Positions 26,999-38,002 of a DNA stretch of 64,000 bases are shown here, piece after piece. The notes under the pieces were generated by a model, which did no database searches, was not told the origin of the DNA, and was given only the letters and a program-made list of their open reading frames with translations. The stretch comes from Clostridia bacterium (lineage in GTDB: Bacteria > Bacillota > Clostridia > Christensenellales > UBA3700), in assembly GCA_029061605.1 (NCBI GenBank), contig JAIDRT010000053.1, positions 1 through 64,000 on the forward strand, in the 5' to 3' direction. Within the stretch, counting starts at the first letter, position 1. Every line of letters begins with the position of its first letter. Position numbers and translations under genes: made by a program.

Positions 26999-27876
26999 TA
27001 TAACGTTCCCTCCGCTACTTTTTTTAAATGTTCACCATAAAGTGATTTACCATAAGAGTCTGCTGCTTTCAAAAGATGCTCCTTATTTATCCAACCATTA
27101 TAATATGCAACCTCCTCCGGTGCCGATATAGTAATATCTTGACGTTTACTCACCATTTGCACAAACTCAGATGCCTCCAATAAACTATCCATAGTTCCCG
27201 TATCTAACCAAGCAAAGCCACTGCCTAAAATCTCCACGTTTAGATCACCTTTTTCTAAATATAATCTATTTAAATCGGTGATTTCTAATTCCCCTCGCTT
27301 AGATGGCTTAACTGTTTTAGCAAAATCCACAACTCGATTATCATAAAAATATAAACCCGTTATACAGTAATTTGATTTAGGGCTTTTAGGTTTTTCCTCT
27401 ACGGATAGCACCTTGTGATTTCTATCAAATTCTACAATACCAAAACGCTGTGGATCATTTACGTGATAACCAAATATTGTAGCCTTTCCAATTTCGGCAT
27501 TTTTTAATGCTCGTTGAAGATATTCCTCAAACCTATTGCCGTAAAAAATATTATCGCCTAGAACCATAGCGCAAGGCTCATTACCAATAAAACTTGCTCC
27601 TATTATAAATGCTTGAGCAAGTCCATCGGGGGAAGGTTGAACTGCGTAATTTAAATTGATTCCAAACTGACTTCCATCACCCAACAATTTCTCAAAATTA
27701 GGCAAGTCCGTCGGCGTAGAAATAATTAAAATATCCTTTATATTTGCTTGCATAAGTGTAGAAAGCGGATAAAAAATCATTGGCTTGTCATAAACTGGCA
27801 ATAATTGTTTACTTGTGACTTTCGTCAAAGGATAAAGCCTAGTTCCGCTCCCTCCTGCAAGAATAATTCCTTTCAT
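26998..27876 (-). CDS. rfbA: Glucose-1-phosphate thymidylyltransferase
   Basis: [58 protein letters not shown]. Confidence 0.97.
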   Translation of the reverse strand: MKGIILAGGSGTRLYPLTKVTSKQLLPVYDKPMIFYPLSTLMQANIKDILIISTPTDLPNFEKLLGDGSQFGINLNYAVQPSPDGLAQAFIIGASFIGNEPCAMVLGDNIFYGNRFEEYLQRALKNAEIGKATIFGYHVNDPQRFGIVEFDRNHKVLSVEEKPKSPKSNYCITGLYFYDNRVVDFAKTVKPSKRGELEITDLNRLYLEKGDLNVEILGSGFAWLDTGTMDSLLEASEFVQMVSKRQDITISAPEEVAYYNGWINKEHLLKAADSYGKSLYGEHLKKVAEGTL

Positions 27877-29303
27877 AATTTGTCACCTCTATTCCTTTTA
27901 AATATAATTTTTAAATTTGCTAATATCGACTTATAGTTTATTAAAAAATATAAACAAAGTGCGCCAAGATAAATTAAACAACCAACCCATCGACTACACA
28001 AACAAGCGCACACTATAAACACCACGGTCATCATAGATTCAACAATAAATGCCGTAATAATTTTTACTTTTATTATCTTTAATACACAAATCTCTGACAA
28101 TATTGAATTTAACATAATTACAAATACAACTCCGCCTAAAACCACATAAATATTGTCAAATACATACGCGCCTAAGACAAACGTTACTATACCTATCGCA
28201 ATCGAAATCAAATTAACAATGAGCATAGTTCTTTCTTTGCGATAAACTTTTAAATAGTTATTCGTGAGAAGGCTGACTTTTGATGTATATATTATTATTG
28301 GCAATAATATTCCCAACCAGTTTAAACTATCCTTATATTGTGGCAACCATATCTCCAAAATCTTGCAACCAATAAAATAAAATACCATTGCAAAAAACAA
28401 TAATGGAGACAAAACTCCTCTTATCTTTTTGTACATCTCTGATAATTTTTCTTGGTCAATCCTCTTCAAAGATGGAAATAATACCACGCTGATTGCCGTA
28501 ATGAACGTAAGAAATACGTTAGATGCAGAAAACGCAAAAGAAACTTGTCCAAACGTCACTTTATCCCAATGCCATTGTATAATCATCTTTGCGCTTCCTA
28601 TCATAAGCATCGCTGACCAGTTTGCCATCATCAAAATTATTCCTGATGCTACATTCGTTCCAAGTTCATTGAATGCTTCTTTTATAGGTAACGCACGTCC
28701 CAAATATAAGCCTCGATTAAAGAATAATCCAATGATTATTCCCACAATATCGCCGCAAAGATCCGCTATACAGTACCAAACAAAGTTGTCTACTTTCAAC
28801 GCTAATAGAATAATTACCACTATACCATATGTCAGTCTTTGTGCAATAACCAAAATTGCGTATTTGCTTATACGATTGGTGATTTGTAGCATATAAAGGC
28901 TATAAGTTATAATATTTTTTGTCACAACGCCTACGGCAACAAGCGCAAATATAAATTGGTTCGATCCATTCAATACGGATAGCGAAACTGCTGCCATAAT
29001 GATGGTAACGAGCGAGGTAAAAATAAGCAATATAATAAACTGCGAACGCAATCTAGCCTTATCAAGTTCTTCATAATCATACTTTGCGTAACGCAATACT
29101 ATGCCGTCTAACAACCCGAAATGTAACACCCCCACATAACTGACGTAAAGAACATAGGTCTGCCAATCGGCATAGGAAATCTTGCCTATGTATTTAGGCA
29201 CTATTAAACTCAACAAAAAACTTACAGCCATCGATATAACTTGTGTACCGAGAGAAACCATAATATTAGTTGCAAACTTTTTTGTTGTAATACGTTGCGC
29301 CAT
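27873..29303 (-). CDS. Polysaccharide flippase (Wzx/MATE-like)
   Basis: Multi-helix protein, [27 protein letters not shown]-terminus, located in polysaccharide locus. Confidence 0.85.
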   Translation of the reverse strand: MAQRITTKKFATNIMVSLGTQVISMAVSFLLSLIVPKYIGKISYADWQTYVLYVSYVGVLHFGLLDGIVLRYAKYDYEELDKARLRSQFIILLIFTSLVTIIMAAVSLSVLNGSNQFIFALVAVGVVTKNIITYSLYMLQITNRISKYAILVIAQRLTYGIVVIILLALKVDNFVWYCIADLCGDIVGIIIGLFFNRGLYLGRALPIKEAFNELGTNVASGIILMMANWSAMLMIGSAKMIIQWHWDKVTFGQVSFAFSASNVFLTFITAISVVLFPSLKRIDQEKLSEMYKKIRGVLSPLLFFAMVFYFIGCKILEIWLPQYKDSLNWLGILLPIIIYTSKVSLLTNNYLKVYRKERTMLIVNLISIAIGIVTFVLGAYVFDNIYVVLGGVVFVIMLNSILSEICVLKIIKVKIITAFIVESMMTVVFIVCACLCSRWVGCLIYLGALCLYFLINYKSILANLKIIFKRNRGDKL

Positions 29304-29312
29304 TTTACTACC

Positions 29313-30311
29313 TTAGCCTCTCATTTGTGATTTTACACTTTCCATATACTTAATCATACGCTCAAATGCCGTTTCTAGCCCAACTTGCGCCTGCCACCCC
29401 AATGCACTGAGTTTACTGCAATCAAGATTCATCTTCAACGTAGGCGCAAAGCCAAAACGTGAAATATCGTTTTCTTCTTCTACTCTTACTTTAACTTTTC
29501 CTTGACCAAAACGATTTGCGACGATTTGTGCCATCTCATAAATACTGCAATAAGTGTCTTCATTTGCTGCATTATACGCCTCTCCCACAACACCATATAA
29601 AAGTACTGTCAATATGGCTTCTGCCGCATCTTCCGTATATAAATAATTCCTCTTTGTTTCCCCTTTTGTTTTCAGCACGATATCTTTTTGCTCCAAAACG
29701 CAACGAGCAAATTCTGCAAAAACACGTGAATCTTGATAAACTACTCCCTCTCCAAACGTTTGTGTTAGCCTAACAACTTTTGCTGGCACTCCATACTGTG
29801 CCGCATATGATGCACATAAACACTCGCTCAAACGCTTGCTTTCTGGATATCCGGACCTTGGCGTCATCGTATTCAAATTAGAAGCGTTGTTCTCCAAAAT
29901 TTTCGCATCATCTGATGGAGCACCATAAATTTCCATCGATGAGAGATAAACAAAAGATTTAACGTTATTTACACGAGCAATTTCTAGCAAATTTTTGGTC
30001 CCTATAACTGCACCCATAATAACATCTACTGGTTCTTCTACAAAAGCCTTACTTGACGTGATACTCGCTCCGTGAATAATATAATCTGCGTTGAGGTTTA
30101 TCGTTTCCGCAGTTGTCACGTCCATTACTAAATACTCAATATTACCATTGTCAATATCTGAAAAAGTTGAGTGAGCCTTTTCTTCATTTCTCACCATTGC
30201 GATTACTTTTGCACCATACTGCAAAAGTTTGCGTGTAAGTGATCTACCTATCAACCCAGTAGCTCCCGTTATTAAAACTCGTTTACCTCCAAAAATTGAA
30301 AAATCATTCAT
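29313..30311 (-). CDS. NAD-dependent epimerase/dehydratase (extended SDR)
   Basis: GKRVLITGATGLIGRSLTRKLL; SGYPESKRLSECLC (YxxxK). Start set at 30311, 4 nt after upstream stop (track start 30353). Confidence 0.88.
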   Translation of the reverse strand: MNDFSIFGGKRVLITGATGLIGRSLTRKLLQYGAKVIAMVRNEEKAHSTFSDIDNGNIEYLVMDVTTAETINLNADYIIHGASITSSKAFVEEPVDVIMGAVIGTKNLLEIARVNNVKSFVYLSSMEIYGAPSDDAKILENNASNLNTMTPRSGYPESKRLSECLCASYAAQYGVPAKVVRLTQTFGEGVVYQDSRVFAEFARCVLEQKDIVLKTKGETKRNYLYTEDAAEAILTVLLYGVVGEAYNAANEDTYCSIYEMAQIVANRFGQGKVKVRVEEENDISRFGFAPTLKMNLDCSKLSALGWQAQVGLETAFERMIKYMESVKSQMRG

Positions 30312-30315
30312 CTCG

Positions 30316-31056
30316 TTAATCCTCTTGGTCGTCATATCCGTAAATTTGTGCATTTTCTTTTGCCTGCATTATTGCGCGCATTGTATAATAATCATCAGGC
30401 GTTGTGATCTTTATATTTTCGTAAGGTCCGTCAATCATATGCAATGTGAATCCATAAGTTTTCATAAGTGTACAAGAATCAATTGAATCAAACAAACCAT
30501 TACTCAACGCTTTTTCGTGAACACCTAGAATATCTTTTAAATAAAAACTTTGCGGAGCTTTTGCGACCCTGGAGTTCTTACGTGATGGCACTTGCTCTAT
30601 ATATCCGTCATCGCTTAAAACAACGATAGTTTCTTTCACTATTCCAGCAGTAATTGCAGAGCCGTGTTCTTTTACGCTACGTATGTTATCAGATAACAGT
30701 TTTGAGTTTATTAATGGCCGAACGCCGTCGTGTATAAGCACAATCGCATTTTCATTACCAACGACATCTTTTGCGGCTTTTAGCCCTTCGTAAATTGACA
30801 ATTGCCCCGTTTCCCCGCCTTCGACGATTTTTTTGACTTTTTCAATTCTAAATTTATACACCAATTCTTTAAGGTAAGGTATCCATTCTTTTACACAAGC
30901 AATTACTACGCCGTCTATTTCGTCGTTGTTTTCAAAATGCTCCAAAGTGTGTATTATAATTGGCTTGCCATATATATCAAGAAATTGCTTGGGTTTAGTT
31001 TTACTTTTCATTCGACTTCCTACACCGCCAGCAAAAATCACCCCTATATTTTTCAT
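30316..31056 (-). CDS. IspD/TarI-family cytidylyltransferase
   Basis: IGVIFAGGVGSRMKSKTKPKQFLDIYGKPIIIHTLEHFE; LIHDGVRPLINSKLL. Confidence 0.9.
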   Translation of the reverse strand: MKNIGVIFAGGVGSRMKSKTKPKQFLDIYGKPIIIHTLEHFENNDEIDGVVIACVKEWIPYLKELVYKFRIEKVKKIVEGGETGQLSIYEGLKAAKDVVGNENAIVLIHDGVRPLINSKLLSDNIRSVKEHGSAITAGIVKETIVVLSDDGYIEQVPSRKNSRVAKAPQSFYLKDILGVHEKALSNGLFDSIDSCTLMKTYGFTLHMIDGPYENIKITTPDDYYTMRAIMQAKENAQIYGYDDQED

Positions 31057-31057
31057 T

Positions 31058-32410
31058 CTATGCCCCTCCGTTATTGGCTATTTTAGGTTGTTTAGCCATA
31101 TTCTTTTCTTCAATGCGCACGTTTATCTTACCATAAACGAAATAATAAACCAATGTTAACCAAACAACTTCGTAGATGAATCCTAAATGGAATCTTCTTA
31201 TCAACTGCTCTAATATCGGGAAAAATACTATTGGATAAATCAGCATACAGTACAAAACCCAATTATATCCATACTTACTCTTTCTCATTCTCATATAAAG
31301 TTTTTGATAAAGCATACCAATTGCAAATGGGAATAATATGACGCCAAAGAAACCAAAGTCTTCCACATAAGGTTTTAATGCAGTATAAATATTTGAACTG
31401 AATACATACCCATTTGAAGATTCAAATTCTATAAATGCATCAAATCTATCCACCTGTGCATCTGGCAAAGTTAATCCAATATGCCCAAATATAGAATTAA
31501 ACACCTTAATGAATTCAGAAAAAGTAGACTGCCCATATAAAAGCGGTTCCTCAAAATCAACTACCCATATATTGAAAACGTAAAGTCCTGACCCTCCGTA
31601 TATGCCCAGTGACTTTAAAATTCCAGAACTATATTGTTTACTTTTACCTAAAAGAAAGAAAATAATTACAAGCAACAATAAAAGCAGCGATACTTTGAAA
31701 ATAATGCTTTTGTTTATATTTTTCTTTTTAGTATTTTCTCTAAAGAAAAGTGTAAATAAACAAATAAAATAAATAGCAAATCTTAAAAATATATTTCTGT
31801 CAGAAGATATCATTACGGCAATTATAAAAATAAATATAGGAATAAATAAATTTACTATGCTGATTGCCCTACTACGAGAATAGATTTCTTGAAATAATCT
31901 ATAAGTGTTAATATATGCTATCGCAATTACCAACTCAAGACATTGGTTAAACACGAAGCCTGGAGAATACCCCCCAACAACGCTATCATAAATGTGTCTA
32001 ATTCTTTCGCTCATTGAACCGCTGCCACCAACGTCTGATAAAAGTTTAAAACAATATAATCCAGCCGCTGCCACAGAAATGATTATAAAAAACAACTCTG
32101 GATAATGCCTGCTTGGTAATTCTTTTTTCAACGACAGCCTCTGCGAAATCGTCTCAGTTACAAGTTTGTTAGATGAAAATTTCTTAATAACAAGTGCGCC
32201 TACGCCGAAAGAAACTAACGCTGTGGTAATGTAAAGTACAAAAGTACTATTGATCTTGACTTCCCAATTTTTATAATTTAAAAGAACTATGAAGTACGAT
32301 GTTAGCATAGCAAGGCACAGCAAAAACCAAGGCGAGAGCAAATCTCGCTTTCCAAAAAAATATGCTGCTGCTAAAAGCGCAAGAAATATTACCAACATCA
32401 AAACTTCCAT
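31058..32410 (-). CDS. O-antigen/polysaccharide polymerase-like membrane protein (Wzy)
   Basis: ~12 predicted hydrophobic helices, in polysaccharide cluster. Confidence 0.7.
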   Translation of the reverse strand: MEVLMLVIFLALLAAAYFFGKRDLLSPWFLLCLAMLTSYFIVLLNYKNWEVKINSTFVLYITTALVSFGVGALVIKKFSSNKLVTETISQRLSLKKELPSRHYPELFFIIISVAAAGLYCFKLLSDVGGSGSMSERIRHIYDSVVGGYSPGFVFNQCLELVIAIAYINTYRLFQEIYSRSRAISIVNLFIPIFIFIIAVMISSDRNIFLRFAIYFICLFTLFFRENTKKKNINKSIIFKVSLLLLLLVIIFFLLGKSKQYSSGILKSLGIYGGSGLYVFNIWVVDFEEPLLYGQSTFSEFIKVFNSIFGHIGLTLPDAQVDRFDAFIEFESSNGYVFSSNIYTALKPYVEDFGFFGVILFPFAIGMLYQKLYMRMRKSKYGYNWVLYCMLIYPIVFFPILEQLIRRFHLGFIYEVVWLTLVYYFVYGKINVRIEEKNMAKQPKIANNGGA

Positions 32411-32435
32411 TTATATAGAGCAATCCTCCTATTGT

Positions 32436-33359
32436 TTAAAAATATCCCAACATTACTTTTAGAAAGAAACCAAGGTAACTCTCTTTTGAATATTTGCGAA
32501 GCAATTTATTATTCTTAATCAATCTGCATTTCCCGCCAAAAGTATTTGTGTCTGCGCATACTTTAATTAATGGAAACATCTTTACTTGGTTAGGAAACTT
32601 TTCAAAAATTTCTTTTGCTAGCCAACTTCTACCGTTACGAAACTTTTTATTAAAGACTTTTTCAGACTTTTCTTTAATTTTTTTGACAATCCCTCCGTCA
32701 TTAGCCCCAACAACATTATTTTCGTGCTGACGATATTTAATGAACGACCTCTCATCGTATATTATTCCGCCATTTATAGATGCCGTCATAGCCACCCATA
32801 CGTCGTGAAGTCTATTTCTCAATAATTCCTCAGTAGGTCGACTATTTTCAACTGTAATGATTTCATATAAACCACGCTTAAAAACCATAGTGCAACCTGC
32901 CAACATATTTTTCTCTAATATTGCAATTGGCGCAAGATGAATCTCTCTATTGATATCATATCTCAAACCAAGCGAATTGCCATCCTTATCCACACACTCT
33001 TGATTGGAAGCGTACAAAACTTTGTCGCTTTGAGCAAGCATTGAAACGGCTTCAAATAATTTATTTTCTTCCCAAATATCATCTTGATCCGCAAAAGCAT
33101 AATAATCATATCCACTCCCAACAGAATATAATAAATTCATAAAACTGTTGCCAACGCCAACATTTGTCTCAAAAAACAGATGCATATTTTTGTGCGTTTC
33201 AGAATAAGATGCAAGTAATTCCAAAGTCGAATCTTTTGAGCCATCATCTCGAATAAAAAGTTCAACTGATACTCCTCTTTGATTTAGAATACTATCAAGT
33301 TGCTCTTTGAGAAATTTCTCACCATTGTACGTACTCAATAAAACCGCTACCGTATTCAT
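32436..33359 (-). CDS. Glycosyltransferase family 2
   Basis: VAVLLSTYNGEKFLKEQLDSILNQ, FIRDDGSKDST, FADQDDIWEENK. Confidence 0.93.
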   Translation of the reverse strand: MNTVAVLLSTYNGEKFLKEQLDSILNQRGVSVELFIRDDGSKDSTLELLASYSETHKNMHLFFETNVGVGNSFMNLLYSVGSGYDYYAFADQDDIWEENKLFEAVSMLAQSDKVLYASNQECVDKDGNSLGLRYDINREIHLAPIAILEKNMLAGCTMVFKRGLYEIITVENSRPTEELLRNRLHDVWVAMTASINGGIIYDERSFIKYRQHENNVVGANDGGIVKKIKEKSEKVFNKKFRNGRSWLAKEIFEKFPNQVKMFPLIKVCADTNTFGGKCRLIKNNKLLRKYSKESYLGFFLKVMLGYF

Positions 33360-34192
33360 TGATTATCCGCCTCCTTGTAATACGCCTTAAATGAATGGTG
33401 TGACACTCTCTTTTCCTCAGGCGGCAACTTCATATAATCTCCGTAAATACTCGATAGATACGCATCGTACTGAGATATTGCGTGAAATTTCTCGTTTTCA
33501 AAAGACAACTCAATCAATTCAGTAAATATACTTTTTTCAAGAATTTCCTTTTCACGATATGATCCGCCTACGGCTGCAGCAAAATCAACTTTATCAAAAT
33601 CTATCTTTTTGTATTTGTTTTGAATTTTATCAAATAGTTTTTGCTTATTTACAAAACGACTAAGTATAAACATACCAAGTCTAAAAGGCTCAAAATACCA
33701 CGCGTGAGTCTTAGATTTAAAAAATTTTTTCCACTGCGCGGCAACTAGAAGCGCCCTCTTAAACGATGTAGAATTAAACACTTTTTTTGCTTGTTTATAG
33801 GAATTTGCCAATCCATCTATTGGGAATACGTCAATAAAAACTCCTATATTATCTTCATAATCACAAGTATTTTTATCAACAAGCAATGTTTTAGTATCAT
33901 AAATCTTTGCCGATAAATCAACGTAAGATTTATCCGTCTCCCAAGATTTTATCTTAAACGGAATTTCCTTACAAGACAAACAATAAGATATAAACGTATC
34001 ATAATCGGGACGTGGCATCATAATATCTATATCGTCGTCCCACGGAATAAATCCACGGTGTCGTACTGCGCCTAACAAAGTACCGCCACCTAACGAATAG
34101 CGTAACCCTTGCTCTTCACAAATCTTATGAACCTTCAACAACAATTGTATTTCGATATCTTTAAGTTGTTGCAAACTCAATTCTTCATTCAT
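33356..34192 (-). CDS. LicD-family phosphotransferase
   Basis: YSLGGGTLLGAVRHRGFIPWDDDIDIMMPRPDYD. Confidence 0.95.
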   Translation of the reverse strand: MNEELSLQQLKDIEIQLLLKVHKICEEQGLRYSLGGGTLLGAVRHRGFIPWDDDIDIMMPRPDYDTFISYCLSCKEIPFKIKSWETDKSYVDLSAKIYDTKTLLVDKNTCDYEDNIGVFIDVFPIDGLANSYKQAKKVFNSTSFKRALLVAAQWKKFFKSKTHAWYFEPFRLGMFILSRFVNKQKLFDKIQNKYKKIDFDKVDFAAAVGGSYREKEILEKSIFTELIELSFENEKFHAISQYDAYLSSIYGDYMKLPPEEKRVSHHSFKAYYKEADNQ

Positions 34193-34302
34193 ATTCTTAT
34201 CCTCAAATTTTAAATTTATCTCGTGCCATCCCCTTCTTTTGGTAATAACACACTATGAATTGACTAACCTCTATTTTCTTTTTTCTATAATTTTATATTT
34301 TT

Positions 34303-35865
34303 CTATTTTGATCTAGCAAAAGTTTTAAAAAACCATTGCCTAATTTTATTCGTCATTAATACTTGCACTACGAAACGAACTAACTTTGCCTTTTGGTAAT
34401 CCAACAAAGATATTATTCTGTTGCGATACATAAATTTAAAGAATTTTTTTTCACTCTGGTAGTATTTAATTCCGCCTCTTCTTTTATATACTGCATCATT
34501 AATTCTAAAACAAACCAATGTTTCAGACAGATTGGCAAACATACAACCTACCAATGTCATTCTAGCCCATAAATAACTATCTTCGTTAAAATGCCAATCT
34601 TTATATCCTCCTGCCTGCTCTACTTTGCTCTTCTTAAATACAATTGTTTGCTGATTAAACGGACATCTAGAACGCTGATATTTTAATATATCAGTATGCC
34701 TTTGCTCAACAACACGCTTACCAACGATATTTGTTGTATCACCCATAAATTCTGCAATATTTCCACCAAGCACATCTATATCACGATTTTTATCTAAGAA
34801 ATTAAGTTGCTTTTCCATTCTATCCAATTTAGATACATCATCATCATCCATTCTTGCTATCAACTGATTGCGACAGTATTCCATACCAGCCCTTGCCGCA
34901 AGCCCTTGTCCCTTATTCTCTTCAAGTTCAACTATAGTAAATAAATCAGGCTTAGTTTCCCTATGGCTATACAAGTAATCTCTCACATCATTAGGCACTG
35001 GACCATCAAAAACTATTACAATTTGTTCTGGCTCTATGGTTTGATTTAGCATAGATTCCAAACTCTCTTTCAAATATTCCAAGACCGTATTCCTATAAAC
35101 AGTCATCAATACCGAATACTTTGAGTAATCTTCTACATCAACATCAATAGTTTTTTGAATTGATTGTATAATATCAACATTATATCGCTTTCTACTCATT
35201 AAAATATCTGCATAATTATGCATCTTATAATAATAAATATCTTCTATTTTTCCTGTACGCAAAAGATAATCACCAAAATCCTCCGCAGTTTCCATACCTT
35301 GCGTGTTTATATCCTTTTTCGCAAAAACCTTAAAAACAGTCATAAAAAGAATCTTCACATCCAATAAAATGCTTTGTTTTTTTAGATAGAACAGATCTAA
35401 ATTTAATTTATCTTCCCAAGTTACGTTATTACGTCCATTTACTTGTGCCCAACCTGTCAAGCCTGGGCAAATAGATTGCCTTTTTATTTGTTGTTCGTCC
35501 ATAAATACTAGATCTCTTACAAGTTGAGGCCGAGGACCTACAACACTCATTTGCCCCATAAAAATATTGAACAATTCTGGCAACTCGTCGATAGAAAGTG
35601 AACGCATTATTTTGCCAAATTTAGTCAATCTCTCATCATCAGGCAACATATTACCCTCTTTATCTTTTGCATTTGTCATAGTGCGATATTTTATCATCTT
35701 AAATATTTTACCATTTTTTCCAGGACGCTTCTGGATAAAAAACGGATTGCCTTTCATAGCCATTGCAACGATAGGCGTAAATAAAATGAAAAACGGCAAC
35801 AGCACAACTATTGCTAAAAAACTAGTTAAAATATCTAATAAGGGTTTAACAAAATGTCTGTACAT
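34303..35865 (-). CDS. Fusion of initiating sugar-phosphate transferase (Bac_transf) and GT2 glycosyltransferase
   Basis: N-term KRPGKNGKIFKMIKYRTM...LPELFNIFMGQMSVVGPRPQL...PGLTGWAQVNGRN; C-term YSVLMTVYRNTVLEYLKESLESMLNQTIEPEQIVIVFDG...NQLIARMDDDDVS. Confidence 0.93.
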   Translation of the reverse strand: MYRHFVKPLLDILTSFLAIVVLLPFFILFTPIVAMAMKGNPFFIQKRPGKNGKIFKMIKYRTMTNAKDKEGNMLPDDERLTKFGKIMRSLSIDELPELFNIFMGQMSVVGPRPQLVRDLVFMDEQQIKRQSICPGLTGWAQVNGRNNVTWEDKLNLDLFYLKKQSILLDVKILFMTVFKVFAKKDINTQGMETAEDFGDYLLRTGKIEDIYYYKMHNYADILMSRKRYNVDIIQSIQKTIDVDVEDYSKYSVLMTVYRNTVLEYLKESLESMLNQTIEPEQIVIVFDGPVPNDVRDYLYSHRETKPDLFTIVELEENKGQGLAARAGMEYCRNQLIARMDDDDVSKLDRMEKQLNFLDKNRDIDVLGGNIAEFMGDTTNIVGKRVVEQRHTDILKYQRSRCPFNQQTIVFKKSKVEQAGGYKDWHFNEDSYLWARMTLVGCMFANLSETLVCFRINDAVYKRRGGIKYYQSEKKFFKFMYRNRIISLLDYQKAKLVRFVVQVLMTNKIRQWFFKTFARSK

Positions 35866-35873
35866 ATCTCTCC

Positions 35874-36722
35874 TTATTTTTGCGAAAGTCTTGCATATTC
35901 ATCTAATCTTAATATGCAACCTAAGTTATAAAAAAAACTTTTATCTGATTTTAACAGCAATTTTTTAAATGGTCTTAGTAAAAATATTGCTATACCTGCC
36001 CACCATTTATATTTAAGTCTAATACGACAGTATGCCTTTCTAAATTCAAATGTAGAAATTAAAAAATCTTGATAATTTGTTTGGTGTCGCACATTTCTCG
36101 CACCGTCACAAATATAAACGGCTTTATCACTATCTTGATAATGACACAAGATTCCATCTACTAATCCAGCAGAAGAATTTTTTTTATAAGTTGAGGGGTC
36201 TATAGCGACAACTGACAGGTTCACAAATTCTTCCTTTTCCAAGATTATTGCATATCCAACCAAAGACGAATCCTCTTTTGAGAAAAGTCCAAACCATCTA
36301 TCACCATCTTTAACAACTTTTTTGATATGTTCATCTGCTGTTGATGCAAGTATTGGTCGATAGGATTCTGGGTAATCCGCAAATTTTTTTATATCTATAT
36401 CAAATATTTCATTTTTATATTCTAATGGAGAAATAATGCTTACTGAAAAATTTTTTCTTCCCTTATTCACCTCGTATCTAGCCTTGGCCTTAAAAGTACT
36501 AATGTCATATTTTTCATCTTTTATACAATACCACCAAGTTGTAGGTTGTGGCACATCGAATTCAGTGGTATATTGAACAAACCACGCTTTTGATTTTGAG
36601 AAGGATTTTTTGACAAATTGCTCATCTACTATTGTATGTGGAGCATTGTCAGACATCATACAATGCTGATATATTTTAAATGTTGTATTATTTTTTGTCT
36701 CTTGCTTTGGTCTAATTATCAT
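35874..36722 (-). CDS. GNAT/FemAB-like acyltransferase-type protein of polysaccharide locus
   Basis: 282 aa, SLVGYAIILEKEEFVNLSVVAIDP acyltransferase-like core; assignment tentative. Confidence 0.5.
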   Translation of the reverse strand: MIIRPKQETKNNTTFKIYQHCMMSDNAPHTIVDEQFVKKSFSKSKAWFVQYTTEFDVPQPTTWWYCIKDEKYDISTFKAKARYEVNKGRKNFSVSIISPLEYKNEIFDIDIKKFADYPESYRPILASTADEHIKKVVKDGDRWFGLFSKEDSSLVGYAIILEKEEFVNLSVVAIDPSTYKKNSSAGLVDGILCHYQDSDKAVYICDGARNVRHQTNYQDFLISTFEFRKAYCRIRLKYKWWAGIAIFLLRPFKKLLLKSDKSFFYNLGCILRLDEYARLSQK

Positions 36723-36731
36723 ATATCTTTA

Positions 36732-37868
36732 TTATTTCTGAAATTTATATATCGTATCGTTTACAACTTTTGCTACAAATAACACTTCATCGTCACTCAT
36801 CTTTGTGTCACTTGGTAAGCACATACTCCTGTTGAACAGATCTTCACAGACACTTCCTTTGTCTAATTGTGAAACAAATCCACAATCTTTAAAAATTGGT
36901 TGTGTATGCATAGGTTTCCACGCAGGACGACTCTCAATATTTTCTACTTCAAGCGCTTTTATTATATCCATAAAACTTGCCTTACAATCTTTTGTTAGGG
37001 TAATACCCGTAAGCCAATAAGAAGAGCCTGCTCCGTCAAAAGTCGGCAATGTATCTACGAACGGATTATCAGCAAAAGCATTTGCATATAAATCGTGAAT
37101 ATGCCTTTTTTGAGCCACTCTCTCATCTAAAGCACGCATCTGTCCTCTACCTATGCCTGCGCAAATATTGCTGAGTCTATAGTTATAGCCAACCTCTTCG
37201 TGTTGATACCAAGGAAATTTTTCTCTAGATTGCGTTGCCCAAAACAACACTTTATCTCTAGTCTCCTTATCATTACACATCAACATTCCGCCTCCGGAAG
37301 TTGTAATAATCTTGTTTCCGTTAAATGAAAAAATTGATATATCTCCAAAATTACCCGTCTGCCTGCCTTTATAAGTTGCGCCCAAACTTTCTGCCGAATC
37401 TTCCAATACTGGAGTATTATGTTTTTTTGCTATCGCCAAAAGTTCGTCAAACTTTGCAGGTTGTCCATAAAGATTAACAATTATTATAGCCTTTGGATTA
37501 GGATATAACTCATATGCTTTTTCCAATGCTTCTGGGCTCATATTATAACTTTCATAATCACTATCAATAAATACTGGTTCAGCGTTGAGGTAAAGTATAG
37601 AATTACAAGAACCGCTAAAAGTAAAACTTGAACAAAACACTATATCTCCTTGTTCAACTCCCAGATATTTTAAACCCAAATGTATAGCCGCACTACCGCT
37701 CGACAAAGCAACTGCATAGGGTCTGCCAATATATTCACACATTTCTTTTTCAAACATCTCAACGTTTTTTCCAAGTGGTGCAACCCAATTAGTATCAAAT
37801 GCCTCTTTTATATATTGCATTTCCTCTCCGCACATATGCGGTGAACTTAGATATATTCTCTTCTCCAC
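36732..37868 (-). CDS. DegT/DnrJ/EryC1/StrS aminotransferase
   Basis: ALSSGSAAIHLGLKYLGV, EDSAESLGATYKGRQTGNFGDISIFSFNGNKIITTSGGGML. Confidence 0.95.
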   Translation of the reverse strand: MEKRIYLSSPHMCGEEMQYIKEAFDTNWVAPLGKNVEMFEKEMCEYIGRPYAVALSSGSAAIHLGLKYLGVEQGDIVFCSSFTFSGSCNSILYLNAEPVFIDSDYESYNMSPEALEKAYELYPNPKAIIIVNLYGQPAKFDELLAIAKKHNTPVLEDSAESLGATYKGRQTGNFGDISIFSFNGNKIITTSGGGMLMCNDKETRDKVLFWATQSREKFPWYQHEEVGYNYRLSNICAGIGRGQMRALDERVAQKRHIHDLYANAFADNPFVDTLPTFDGAGSSYWLTGITLTKDCKASFMDIIKALEVENIESRPAWKPMHTQPIFKDCGFVSQLDKGSVCEDLFNRSMCLPSDTKMSDDEVLFVAKVVNDTIYKFQK

Positions 37869-38002
37869 AATAATTTCTCCTAAATTCCTATTATATTAGA
37901 ATATTATAACACAGCAACTTCCGATATTCAACTTAATATTTAATATTAATAAAATTTTTTATTAATATCTAAGTCGTTCATATAAATATTATCAGCATTC
38001 CA

